Shown here one piece after another: positions 1 to 6,277 of a stretch of DNA of 7,147 nucleotides. A program made the translations under genes and the position numbers. Every line of letters begins with the position of its first letter. Position 1 is the first letter of the stretch. Location: the NCBI GenBank assembly GCA_947462515.1, contig CANHPJ010000087.1, positions 1-7,147 of the forward strand. Direction: 5' to 3'. The stretch is from Bacteroidota bacterium (GTDB taxonomy: Bacteria; Bacteroidota; Bacteroidia; JACCXN01). Under the pieces are notes generated by a model. It saw nothing but the letters and a program-made list of their open reading frames with translations. It was not told where the DNA came from and searched no databases.

Positions 1-183
1 AAAAATGCACAAGAACACATCCATTATTTCCTTATTGAAGAAGCCAAAAATAATTTATTGAACACGAATGACTCTGTAAATGAAATTGCTTATAAACTTG
101 GTTTCGAATATCCTCAATATTTCAGTAAATTATTCAAATCAAAAACTGGAATGACGGCAGTCGAATATCGGAATATGAATTAA
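1..183 (+). CDS. AraC-family transcriptional regulator, C-terminal fragment (5' end outside window)
   Basis: The frame open from base 1 to the TAA at 181-183 encodes 60 residues that match the C-terminal part of the AraC/XylS double helix-turn-helix DNA-binding domain. The second HTH is clear at about residues 25-57: it runs SVNEIAYKLGF, then a YPQYFSKLFKSKTGM stretch and a final EYR, the usual 'EIA-LGF-YF-FK-TG-YR' signature. The family's usual Pro after 'GMT' is Ala here, a tolerated change. The N-terminal sensing domain, and hence the ligand or regulon, lies off the left edge and cannot be judged. It is the only plus-strand gene in the window. Its stop codon is followed after 12 nt by a large palindrome rather than by a simple terminator. 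The family call is firm; the function is unknown. Confidence 0.9.
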   Translation, partial: KNAQEHIHYFLIEEAKNNLLNTNDSVNEIAYKLGFEYPQYFSKLFKSKTGMTAVEYRNMN

Positions 184-192
184 AAAGCCTCC

Positions 193-322
193 TACTAACA
201 GCAGTTTGGCAAAAGTGGCTGCGTAGTGCTTCGTTTGAAAATTTTTCGTAAATTCAAATGTGTGCTTCATATGAAAGTACTGTGGTAAAACGCCACCTTC
301 GCCAAGCCGCAAACGGTTAAGG
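193..322 (+). repeat. ~124-nt imperfect palindrome with attC-like geometry
   Basis: Outer arms TAAC (196-199) and GTTA (316-319) are complementary. After short unequal spacers (1 nt and 5 nt), the inner arms 201-219 and 292-310 pair at 15 of 19 positions. All four differences are transitions, so several become G-U pairs when one strand folds. Inside, 225-231 pairs with 275-281 (6 of 7), and TTTGAA at 234-239 pairs with TTCAAA at 253-258. Paired boxes split by short unpaired spacers and a long imperfect central stem, placed directly after a gene's stop codon, are the layout of integron attC sites. The terminal boxes only partly match the RYYYAAC/GTTRRRY consensus: TACTAAC at 193-199 and GTTAAGG at 316-322. 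A generic Bacteroidota intergenic palindrome is an equally fair reading. A 67-codon minus-strand open frame across it is best treated as spurious. Confidence 0.5.
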
Positions 323-345
323 CTCCCCAAATAATTCCACAATTA

Positions 346-369
346 ATTTAACCTGGAGGGGCGTTAAAA
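346..369. repeat. Short inverted repeat TTTAAC / GTTAAA
   Basis: TTTAAC at 347-352 and GTTAAA at 363-368 are perfect complements around a 10-nt G-rich centre (CTGGAGGGGC). The left box preceded by A gives ATTTAAC, an exact match to the integron RYYYAAC core. The right box matches GTTRRR but not the final Y. It sits just beyond the larger palindrome and could mark a boundary of the repeated block. The arms are short and AT-rich, so chance is a real alternative. Confidence 0.25.
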
Positions 370-642
370 TCTTTTTTTCTGGGCTTGTATCGCAATTCCT
401 ATAATCGATTTTTCGATTTTTTCATTCTGCCGCATCCAACGACCTCGTTGAGTGCTTGCACTTCTTTTATTACAATTGGGAAAATATAGAAGTGTAAGCT
501 CTCCATACCCCTTTACTAAACGATAATAAACTATTTTGATAAAAGAAGCACTAATGCATCGGCGGAATCTTTCAATGCCAAAATCAAAGCTTTTAGAGCA
601 CAGTTTAGAGGTGTTAGAAATGTTGAGTTTTTCCTTTTTAGA
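364..642 (-). other. Start-less 92-codon open frame, possible decayed or repeat-derived coding sequence
   Basis: On the minus strand a frame stays open for 92 codons, from just after a TAG (643-645) to a TAA (364-366), in a region where AT-rich spacer normally stops within a few dozen codons. It has no ATG until residue 70, so it is not a conventional gene. The conceptual product is basic, with segments such as IKIVYYRLVKGYGELTLLYF and RWMRQNEKIEKSIIGIA. The same frame is open for a further 25 codons upstream of the TAG (646-720), up to a TGA. I do not recognise a family. Nested inverted repeats lie inside the frame, which argues for a structured element or pseudogene rather than a functional protein. 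It could be the remnant of a longer gene, or the open frame could be a by-product of a conserved non-coding repeat. Confidence 0.3.
424..568. repeat. Nested inverted repeats forming a ~145-nt potential fold
   Basis: Three nested pairings are visible. ATTCTGCCG (424-432) pairs with CGGCGGAAT (560-568) at all but one position. A 15-nt arm at 458-472 pairs with 538-552 at 12 of 15 positions. An alternative 16-nt arm at 450-465 pairs with 488-503 at 14 of 16 around a 22-nt loop. Inside the left arm, CAACG (437-441) and CGTTG (446-450) form a perfect small hairpin with loop ACCT that has no counterpart in the right arm, as if inserted. The pairings at 450-465/488-503 and 458-472/538-552 overlap and exclude each other. 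Whether this is a folded RNA, a recombination site or the ends of a small non-autonomous element cannot be decided from one copy. Confidence 0.4.
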
Positions 643-730
643 CTAAGAAATATTTATGATTGATTTTTTACTCCCCACAAGTTTTAGGATTGATCCTGAA
701 TGAGAAGAAAATTGAAAAACCGAAGTTCAC

Positions 731-768
731 AAAAAAATCCCTTTTAAGTATAAACTTAAAAGGGATTT
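731..768 (-). terminator. Intrinsic terminator of the tRNA-Ser transcript
   Basis: Positions 735-749 and 754-768 are a perfect 15-bp inverted repeat (AAATCCCTTTTAAGT arm) with a 4-nt loop. Read on the minus strand, the stem runs straight into a T tract (complement of the seven A residues at 731-737). It lies about 34 nt beyond the tRNA 3' end, where a terminator for that transcript is expected. The stem is symmetrical, so it could also stop plus-strand transcription coming from the left, though the T run on that strand is only three long. Confidence 0.88.
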
Positions 769-776
769 AGTATTGC

Positions 777-797
777 AAGTGTTTTTAGGAAACACTT
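777..797 (-). other. Small hairpin in the tRNA-Ser 3' trailer
   Basis: AAGTGTTT (777-784) and AAACACTT (790-797) form a perfect 8-bp stem with a 5-nt loop between the tRNA 3' end and the terminator. In the primary transcript it would be a second hairpin directly after the tRNA. It could act in 3' processing or in protecting the trailer. It is too AT-rich and lacks a T run to be a terminator itself. Confidence 0.45.
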
Positions 798-801
798 TAA
801 G

Positions 802-888
<87 letters not shown>

Positions 889-902
889 TTCGTTAAGGAC
901 TG

Positions 903-933
903 CAAATGTAAATAATTGATTTTAAAACCAAAA
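903..933 (-). promoter_or_regulatory. Bacteroidota-type promoter for tRNA-Ser
   Basis: On the minus strand TACATTTG (910-903) matches the phylum's -7 consensus TAnnTTTG exactly. A TTTTG (933-929) lies 18 nt upstream, at the right place for the -33 TTG element. A start about 7 nt downstream would give a leader of a few nucleotides before the tRNA 5' end at 888, consistent with a dedicated tRNA promoter. Confidence 0.7.
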
Positions 934-1026
934 CAAAAAATAATTAAAAAATCACAAACAACACAATATCAAGCAAATACATTTAATATATTTTTAAAAC
1001 GAACTGATACTAAGCTGATTTGCATG

Positions 1027-1073
1027 AAAAAGGCTAAGAAAAAGCATCAAAAAAGCAATAAATTAGGCCTTTT
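1027..1073 (-). terminator. Possible weak terminator after the VWA-type gene
   Basis: AAAAGGC (1028-1034) is complementary to GCCTTTT (1067-1073). The pairing can be extended by TAA (1035-1037) with TTA (1063-1065) around one bulged G. On the minus strand the hairpin ends in a short T run, 26 nt after the stop codon of the upstream gene. The loop of about 25 nt makes it weak; the position is its main support. Confidence 0.3.
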
Positions 1074-1098
1074 AATAGCATAGAACAAGCCTTATCAA

Positions 1099-3213
1099 TT
1101 AATAAGCACCACTTCTTCTGCGAACAAACCATTCAATAGTTAATAAGGCGAGAATGAAAAAGAAAAGTGATTTAAAATTAATAACTTCATTTAACCTCTG
1201 CTGTGAGAATGAAACAGGCTTTATGTCCTCCCTGTTTTCGAGAATGGATAATAATTTGTCGAATTCATTTTTAGAAACGCTTTCGCCACCATATTTTTTT
1301 GCTAAACTATATAAGAGCTGATGATCGGCAACGGTATTTAGATTTTCAACCTTAAGGGCGTTAATGGATAGCTCGCCATTATCTTTCAGCACTTTATTTC
1401 CAACATTGACGCTAGCCTGGTAAGAATAGTTGCCTATAGGTAAAATACCCGCATTAAGCTTATATGCAGTAGCGGTTTTATTGAAAACAAAAGGGTATTT
1501 ATGCTTGTCTTTATCATATAAAACTATGTTTACATCATATTTATTGATCAATTCATAACTTTCATTATAAAGCTCTGCATCAAATTCTATGGATTCATTT
1601 TCATTAAAATTATTTTTGCTTATTACCTTAAAAAAGCTTTTATCAACTTTAAGAGCCAAAAACTGAACCATTTTACCAATCAATTCATCAAAATTATTTT
1701 GATTTTGATTTTCAACAAAATCGAATAGCCTCCACCTCCAAATACCCTCACCGCCAATAACTGCGATTTTTGATTCAAAAGCGGTATTAAACACAATTAA
1801 AGGGTCGGCAGTTTCAACCATTCCAACTTTTTGTTTTAACAAAGGATATACACTATTATCTAACTTAAAATTTCCAAATGGCACGGAAAGTGGAGGATAT
1901 TTTTTAATAAACTTTAAATTAGATTCCTGTAGGGTAAAAAGTGAAAAATCATTGATGGCAATTGCCTGACAATCGTTAAATCGGTTTGAAAAGCCATTAA
2001 TGGTTAGTCCGGTTTTGAGTGCATTAAACTGATTAATAGAAGATTGATTACCGAGAATAAATAATCGGGAAACATTTTCTTTATCAAGCTCCTGGGTAAT
2101 TTTTAATATGGGGTTTTTAAACGAAGGCAACTGGTGTAAAATCACCAAATCATATCCCTTCACAGACTTATTGAAATCTTTAGCCAGAGAAAAACTAATC
2201 TCGTAGTTATCATTACTACTTATGCTATTGCGAATTGCATTAACGTCGGGATGAGGAGCATCAGCCAAAATCAAAACTTTTTGCCTTCCATCTAACACAT
2301 CTATAAAAATATCTTGCTGATTATTTAAAACAGTATACTCTCCTGATACAGCATTCAAACTGATTTTATAGCGTTGAACCCCGGATTCGGAAGCACTTAA
2401 AAAGAAAGGTATGGTAAGTGAAAAATCATCATTTTGTATTGAAAAGTCCTGATTGAATAAAATCTGCTGTCCTTTACTTACGGTTAACTTACTTTTTAGT
2501 CCTTTTAATTTTTTAGCATCAAGCACTACTTCTAAAGGAAATTTATTACCCAAGTATGCGATTCTATTGTGGTTAACCTTGCTCAAAATTAAATCACGTT
2601 TAAGTGCAGTATCACCCAACAAAACAGAATAAACAGGAGCCTTTAACTGCAATGGAGCATATAGTGGATTAAGTCCTTTATTATATAAACCATCGCTTGC
2701 CAATATAACCGCACCAACATTTCTATTGGCATAACGGGTGTTTATTTCATTTATGAATGAGGAAATATCAGTTTCTTTGGACTTAAAATCAAAGGCGAAA
2801 TTAGTATTTACCTTATCGCCAAAAGTATATTTTCGAACCTCGTACTTATCAGAAAGCTTTTCTACAAATTGGTTAAAATCTGATTTATATTGATTTTTAT
2901 AATAAGACGAATCTTTTCCAAGTACAATAGATTCAGAATCATCTTGACCGATAATAATTACGGGTTTTTCAAGCTCTCTGAAAACAGTTTTAAAAAGCGG
3001 ATTTAATAAAAGGAAAGCAATAACAGCAACCAAAACAAACCGAATTGCTGCTAGCGTTCGCTTGAGCCATAATGCAATGTCCAACAGTTGATTTTCTTTG
3101 TAGTATAAAACCGAACTATACAGGACACCAATGAATAAACATAAAAAAATATACCAAAGTGAATATTCCGAAACTAAATTGATATTGAGTAACGAGAATA
3201 TATTTAAAGGCAT
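1099..3213 (-). CDS. VWA-domain and GATase1-like membrane protein of unknown function
   Basis: This 704-residue product starts at the ATG at 3213. Two hydrophobic segments near the N terminus (about residues 19-38 and 53-74) are followed by a large soluble part and a C-terminal membrane segment (about 682-697) ending in a basic WFVRRRSGAY tail. The soluble part opens with a von Willebrand A-like fold. D91-S93-S95 in 'QDDSES' is a DxSxS MIDAS-type motif, and 'LASDG' (D174) corresponds to the later MIDAS aspartate. Residues ~203-310 look like a beta-sandwich. Residues ~311-520 resemble a class I glutamine amidotransferase-like fold, beginning with KVLILADAPHPD and ending near GEGIWRWRL. No obvious catalytic Cys-His-Glu triad is visible, so it is probably non-enzymatic. 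A second beta-rich region precedes the last helix. The plan recalls Bat-type (aerotolerance) VWA proteins, but no Bat or MoxR partner is present. Its role is unknown, and it probably acts at the cytoplasmic membrane. Confidence 0.85.
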   Translation of the reverse strand: MPLNIFSLLNINLVSEYSLWYIFLCLFIGVLYSSVLYYKENQLLDIALWLKRTLAAIRFVLVAVIAFLLLNPLFKTVFRELEKPVIIIGQDDSESIVLGKDSSYYKNQYKSDFNQFVEKLSDKYEVRKYTFGDKVNTNFAFDFKSKETDISSFINEINTRYANRNVGAVILASDGLYNKGLNPLYAPLQLKAPVYSVLLGDTALKRDLILSKVNHNRIAYLGNKFPLEVVLDAKKLKGLKSKLTVSKGQQILFNQDFSIQNDDFSLTIPFFLSASESGVQRYKISLNAVSGEYTVLNNQQDIFIDVLDGRQKVLILADAPHPDVNAIRNSISSNDNYEISFSLAKDFNKSVKGYDLVILHQLPSFKNPILKITQELDKENVSRLFILGNQSSINQFNALKTGLTINGFSNRFNDCQAIAINDFSLFTLQESNLKFIKKYPPLSVPFGNFKLDNSVYPLLKQKVGMVETADPLIVFNTAFESKIAVIGGEGIWRWRLFDFVENQNQNNFDELIGKMVQFLALKVDKSFFKVISKNNFNENESIEFDAELYNESYELINKYDVNIVLYDKDKHKYPFVFNKTATAYKLNAGILPIGNYSYQASVNVGNKVLKDNGELSINALKVENLNTVADHQLLYSLAKKYGGESVSKNEFDKLLSILENREDIKPVSFSQQRLNEVINFKSLFFFILALLTIEWFVRRRSGAY

Positions 3214-3256
3214 AAAAGAAAAAGAGGTTAATAATTTTTGTTAATTATGGTAAATC

Positions 3257-3301
3257 AAACAAAACTAAAACTACAAAAGTTTTGTGACTTTTGTAGTTTT
3301 A
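3257..3301 (-). terminator. Hairpin terminator after fabG
   Basis: Positions 3266-3280 and 3287-3301 form a perfect 15-bp inverted repeat (arm TAAAACTACAAAAGT) around a 6-nt loop. On the minus strand the stem is followed by a T-rich stretch, GTTTTGTTTG. It lies about 97 nt past the fabG stop and before the next gene, so it probably ends the fabG transcript and separates it from the VWA-type gene. The stem is AT-rich, so it may be leaky. Confidence 0.65.
3260..3267 (-). promoter_or_regulatory. Possible -7 element before the VWA-type gene
   Basis: The minus strand reads TAGTTTTG, an exact TAnnTTTG match, about 47 nt before the start codon at 3213. No TTG lies at a suitable -33 distance, and the element overlaps the base of the fabG terminator hairpin. 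It is therefore only a candidate. Confidence 0.25.
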
Positions 3302-3397
3302 AATTGAGTTTAACAATATGGTGTAATCGATTGCGGCCGTGAAATAAAAAGAATTAAATTCATATTAAAACAAAACCGGCAACTAATTGAAATGCTC

Positions 3398-4144
3398 TTA
3401 GGTTAGCATACCTCCACAAACATTCAACACCTGACCAGTAACATAGGCTGACATGTCAGAAGCAAGGAACAAAGCGGCATTAGCTACATCTTCGGGAGTC
3501 CCGCCTCTTTTTAATGGAATACCTTCTCTCCAAGATTGAACGACAGCTTGATCAAGAGCAGCAGTCATTTCTGTTTCGATAAACCCAGGTGCAATAGCGT
3601 TGCAACGGATGTTTCTGGATCCTAATTCCTTAGCAATAGATTTTGTAAAACCATTAATACCCGCCTTTGAAGCGGCATAGTTAGCTTGACCGGCATTACC
3701 ATTAACACCAACTACAGAGCTCATGTTAATTATTGAACCGTAGCGTTGCTTAAGCATCTGACGTTGCACAGCTTTAGTAATATTAAAAATTGACTTCAGG
3801 TTGGTATTCATCACTTCGTCCCAACTTTCTTCGGTCATTCTCATCAAAAGATTATCGCGGGTAATTCCGGCATTATTAACTACGATGTGTAGAGCTCCAA
3901 AATCAGCAATTACCTGATTCACCAATTCTTCGGCAGACTTAAAGTCAGCTGCATCGGATTTATAACCTTTGGCTTTGATACCATAGGCAGCCAATTCATC
4001 CTCCAGAGCTTTACCTTTTTCGACAGATGAGAGAAAAGTAAAAGCAATACTGGCACCTTCTTTAGCAAATTTTTCAGCAATTCCCTTACCAATTCCTCGG
4101 GAAGCTCCCGTAATTAAGGCTATTTTTCCTTCTAATAATTTCAT
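3398..4144 (-). CDS. fabG: 3-oxoacyl-[acyl-carrier-protein] reductase FabG
   Basis: This is a 248-residue classical short-chain dehydrogenase that reduces 3-oxoacyl-ACP to 3-hydroxyacyl-ACP with NADPH, the first reduction step of type II fatty-acid elongation in the cytoplasm. The cofactor motif TGASRGIG spans residues 12-19, with Arg16 suiting NADPH, and NNAG is at 90-93. The catalytic tetrad is complete: N115 (NTNLKS), S143 (MSSVVG), Y156 and K160 (YAASK). The PG-fIeTeMT segment (186-194) and the C-terminal Gly-rich GQVLNVCGGM also fit FabG rather than a generic SDR, and the length is the family norm. The ATG at 4144 gives a full N terminus (MKLLEGKIALITG). It lies 84 nt downstream of the OmpA-type gene on the same strand and is followed by a terminator. 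Other fab genes are not adjacent, which leaves a small chance that it serves another 3-oxoacyl substrate. Confidence 0.95.
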   Translation of the reverse strand: MKLLEGKIALITGASRGIGKGIAEKFAKEGASIAFTFLSSVEKGKALEDELAAYGIKAKGYKSDAADFKSAEELVNQVIADFGALHIVVNNAGITRDNLLMRMTEESWDEVMNTNLKSIFNITKAVQRQMLKQRYGSIINMSSVVGVNGNAGQANYAASKAGINGFTKSIAKELGSRNIRCNAIAPGFIETEMTAALDQAVVQSWREGIPLKRGGTPEDVANAALFLASDMSAYVTGQVLNVCGGMLT

Positions 4145-4198
4145 TTTTTTTGTTTAATAATTAAAACTACTTTTTGACAAAAAACACTGTTTATAAGG

Positions 4199-4206
4199 CA
4201 AATATA
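4199..4206 (-). promoter_or_regulatory. -7-like element before fabG
   Basis: The minus strand reads TATATTTG, an exact match to TAnnTTTG, 54 nt upstream of the fabG start codon in the gap after the OmpA-type gene. A TTG is present only 11 nt further upstream, too close for a standard -33 element. The promoter assignment is therefore tentative, and read-through from upstream is possible. Confidence 0.4.
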
Positions 4207-4228
4207 AAGTAAAAAATCAATTTTTAAT

Positions 4229-6277
4229 TTACTTGGAAACGATGACAAACTCTGTTCTTCTGTTTTTGGCACGATTCTCATCCGAATCGTTTGAAACCAA
4301 AGGTTTTGTGGGTCCGAATCCCTGAAATTGAAGTCTTTTTCCAGACACTCCTTTATCTTGCAGATAACCCATAACCGAAAAGGCACGATCTGTAGAAAGG
4401 GCAAGATTATCAGCATCTTTTCCCAAATTATCTGTATGGCCATGTATGGCCAGGTTGAAAGTGGAGTTTTTCTTTAAGAACTCCGCAAATTCATCAAGGA
4501 CAAACTTAGAATCTTCGGTTAATTCGGCCGAGTTGAGCCCGAAATTTATATTGTTTATTTTGTATGGAACACCGACCTCGAGCTTTTTGACTTCAAGATC
4601 AATTTTGGCAGGTTTTTTAGGGTTATTGTCTTTGGTTTTTATGAGTTGTGAGCTGAAAGCAGCATCATCAGCCTTTACGCTTAAAACGAGGTCTTCCTCC
4701 TTTTTGACTTTAACGATAGTTACAAATTTCCCGTCCTTTTTGTCAACCGCTACATTGGTGACTTGCTTGGTCAAAGAATTTTTAATTTCAACTTTGGCAT
4801 TTTCCGGCACTTTTCCATTTTCGTCTCTCAAGTTACCTTTAACCAGGGCAACAGCTTCGGGGCGAGCTTCTTTATACAAATCAAATGCATAAATATCATA
4901 CCCACCTTTACATTTTGAGCTCAAAGAATTAGAGGAGAAATAACCCGTTTTACCATCGATGCTAACTAAAAAGCCAACCTCATCATTTTCAGAATTTATT
5001 GGAAATCCTATGTTTTTAGGTTTTTTCCATTTACCAGTTTCATCGGCACGTGTATAGAAGATATCGAAGCCTCCTACTCCGGGATGGCCATCGGAAGAAA
5101 AATACAATGTTTCACTATCAGAATGCACAAAGGGAGACTTTTCATTTTGTGGTGTATTTATTGTGGATCCCATATTTTGGGCAGGCCCCCAAGTGCCGTT
5201 TTCGGTTTTTACACAACGATATATATCTAATCCACCCAGAGTATCGGCAGTTTTCCGGAAAGTTGAAAAATATAAAATTTGTCCATCAGAGGATATACTT
5301 GGCTGACCTTCCCAACCTGTCTCAGTATTTACATTGGGGCCAAGACTAACTAAATCAGACCAGACACCATCTTCTTTGGTAGACTCATAAATATCACAAT
5401 TGGTATAATTATAACTAACACCTTTAACAAGAATAGCTTGGGGAGCGCACACAGTGATGTACATTTTCTTGTTATCTGTTGTTATTGTGGCCCCACCATA
5501 ATTTTCGCCTTTATTAAAAGGAGATGCAAAAGGCGAGCCATCATCAAAAGCATCATTCAATTGATTGCTATATGAAAAACGTTCCACAATTTTTTCTTTA
5601 GCATAAGCTCCGTCAATGATATTGGGTACCTCAATCATTTTGCGCGTATAAAGCATAATTTCGTTATCCGGAGAAATCACCGCTAAATATTCGTCATCTT
5701 TGGAAGATACACCAGGAACGCATATTGGATTAAAGGGCTTAGGATCAAAAATATCGGCTAAAACTTTGGCTTTAGCACTCATGTTTTTAGCAATCTGATA
5801 ATCTTCATCATTTTTAAAATCATCGGGAAAGTTCATGCTTTTCTCGAAATTTTTATGTGCTTTGGCATATTCTTTAGCTCCATATTGAATTTGCCCTAAG
5901 TAATAATAGGCATAAGCATAAAAATCAGGGCAGGCTTCTATAACTTTTTCAAGATACTTTTCAGCAGGCTTGAAAGAAGTACCGTCTAATCGAGCAGTCT
6001 TAATAAGCTCATCAGCATATGTATACAGGGCTTCGGCATAGCCAGCCTGCATTTCTATGGCTTTTTTGAGAGATTCCATTCGCTCTCGCTTATCATTACT
6101 GCGGTCTATGCCTTGTTCAAAGGCTTTAACAGCTTTTTTATTTGTAATTTCTGCACAGCCTCTTTCCTTGCCGGAAGGGATTTTATTTTTTTGAGCAAAA
6201 GCTGCAAATGAAAATAAAAAAAAGACTAAAACTGAAAGAATTCTCACCGCTTTATAAATAGATAAAATCCTGCTCAT
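4229..6277 (-). CDS. TPR-PD40-CRD-OmpA family protein (PorE-like)
   Basis: This 682-residue exported protein has a signal peptide with K9/R12, a hydrophobic core at 13-25 and a probable signal peptidase I cut after AFA (28). No lipobox is visible. TPR-like helices follow (about 47-175, including ALYTYADELI and YYYLGQIQYGAKEYAKAHKNF). A PD40/WD40-like propeller spans ~190-468, with repeats such as PSISSDGQILYFST, GGFDIFYT and GGYDIYAF. A carboxypeptidase-regulatory-like domain lies at ~474-565 (VKGNLRDENGKVPENAKVEI). The C-terminal OmpA domain (~570-682) carries HGHTDN with D616 and the LSTDRA arginine R631, the positions that bind diaminopimelate in peptidoglycan, and ends in NRRTEFVIV. This domain order is that of Porphyromonas PorE (PG1058), which links the type IX secretion apparatus to peptidoglycan. 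Many Bacteroidota carry several such paralogues and no other por/gld gene is nearby, so the T9SS role is inferred. It is periplasmic and peptidoglycan-anchored. Confidence 0.9.
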   Translation of the reverse strand: MSRILSIYKAVRILSVLVFFLFSFAAFAQKNKIPSGKERGCAEITNKKAVKAFEQGIDRSNDKRERMESLKKAIEMQAGYAEALYTYADELIKTARLDGTSFKPAEKYLEKVIEACPDFYAYAYYYLGQIQYGAKEYAKAHKNFEKSMNFPDDFKNDEDYQIAKNMSAKAKVLADIFDPKPFNPICVPGVSSKDDEYLAVISPDNEIMLYTRKMIEVPNIIDGAYAKEKIVERFSYSNQLNDAFDDGSPFASPFNKGENYGGATITTDNKKMYITVCAPQAILVKGVSYNYTNCDIYESTKEDGVWSDLVSLGPNVNTETGWEGQPSISSDGQILYFSTFRKTADTLGGLDIYRCVKTENGTWGPAQNMGSTINTPQNEKSPFVHSDSETLYFSSDGHPGVGGFDIFYTRADETGKWKKPKNIGFPINSENDEVGFLVSIDGKTGYFSSNSLSSKCKGGYDIYAFDLYKEARPEAVALVKGNLRDENGKVPENAKVEIKNSLTKQVTNVAVDKKDGKFVTIVKVKKEEDLVLSVKADDAAFSSQLIKTKDNNPKKPAKIDLEVKKLEVGVPYKINNINFGLNSAELTEDSKFVLDEFAEFLKKNSTFNLAIHGHTDNLGKDADNLALSTDRAFSVMGYLQDKGVSGKRLQFQGFGPTKPLVSNDSDENRAKNRRTEFVIVSK

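Larger units (their letters stand above)
184..730. other. 547-bp interval with no intact gene, repeat-rich
   Basis: The interval between the AraC-type stop and the tRNA terminator contains no intact gene that I can support. It holds the attC-like palindrome (193-322), a short inverted repeat (346-369), a weak ATCGA-type hairpin followed by T residues (403-422), the nested inverted repeats (424-568), the start-less minus frame (364-642) and the small palindrome GGATTGATCC (687-696). Structure is dense through most of the interval, unlike the other spacers of this window, so it is probably one or more mobile or repeated elements rather than plain intergenic DNA. Confidence 0.5.

Noticed and set aside
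139..342. 67-codon minus-strand open frame at the left end
   Set aside because: It runs back into the AraC-type coding sequence and is otherwise made of the arms and centre of the palindrome at 193-322. No domain or start context supports it, so it is most likely a by-product of the repeat.
403..422. AATCGA-TTTT-TCGATT hairpin followed by T residues as a terminator for the AraC-type gene
   Set aside because: The 6-bp AT-rich stem is weak and lies about 220 nt past the stop codon inside the repeat-like block. It can arise by chance.
4141..4443. 100-codon minus-strand frame overlapping fabG and the OmpA-type gene
   Set aside because: It lies mostly in a shifted frame over the conserved OmpA domain and has low-complexity hydrophobic content. 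The OmpA reading is clearly the real one.
4446..4892. 148-codon plus-strand frame
   Set aside because: It is antisense to the CRD/OmpA region, Ser/Thr/Leu-rich as expected of a reverse-complement shadow, with no recognisable motif.
5050..5349. 99-codon plus-strand frame
   Set aside because: It is antisense to the PD40 propeller repeats of the OmpA-type gene, with no independent support.
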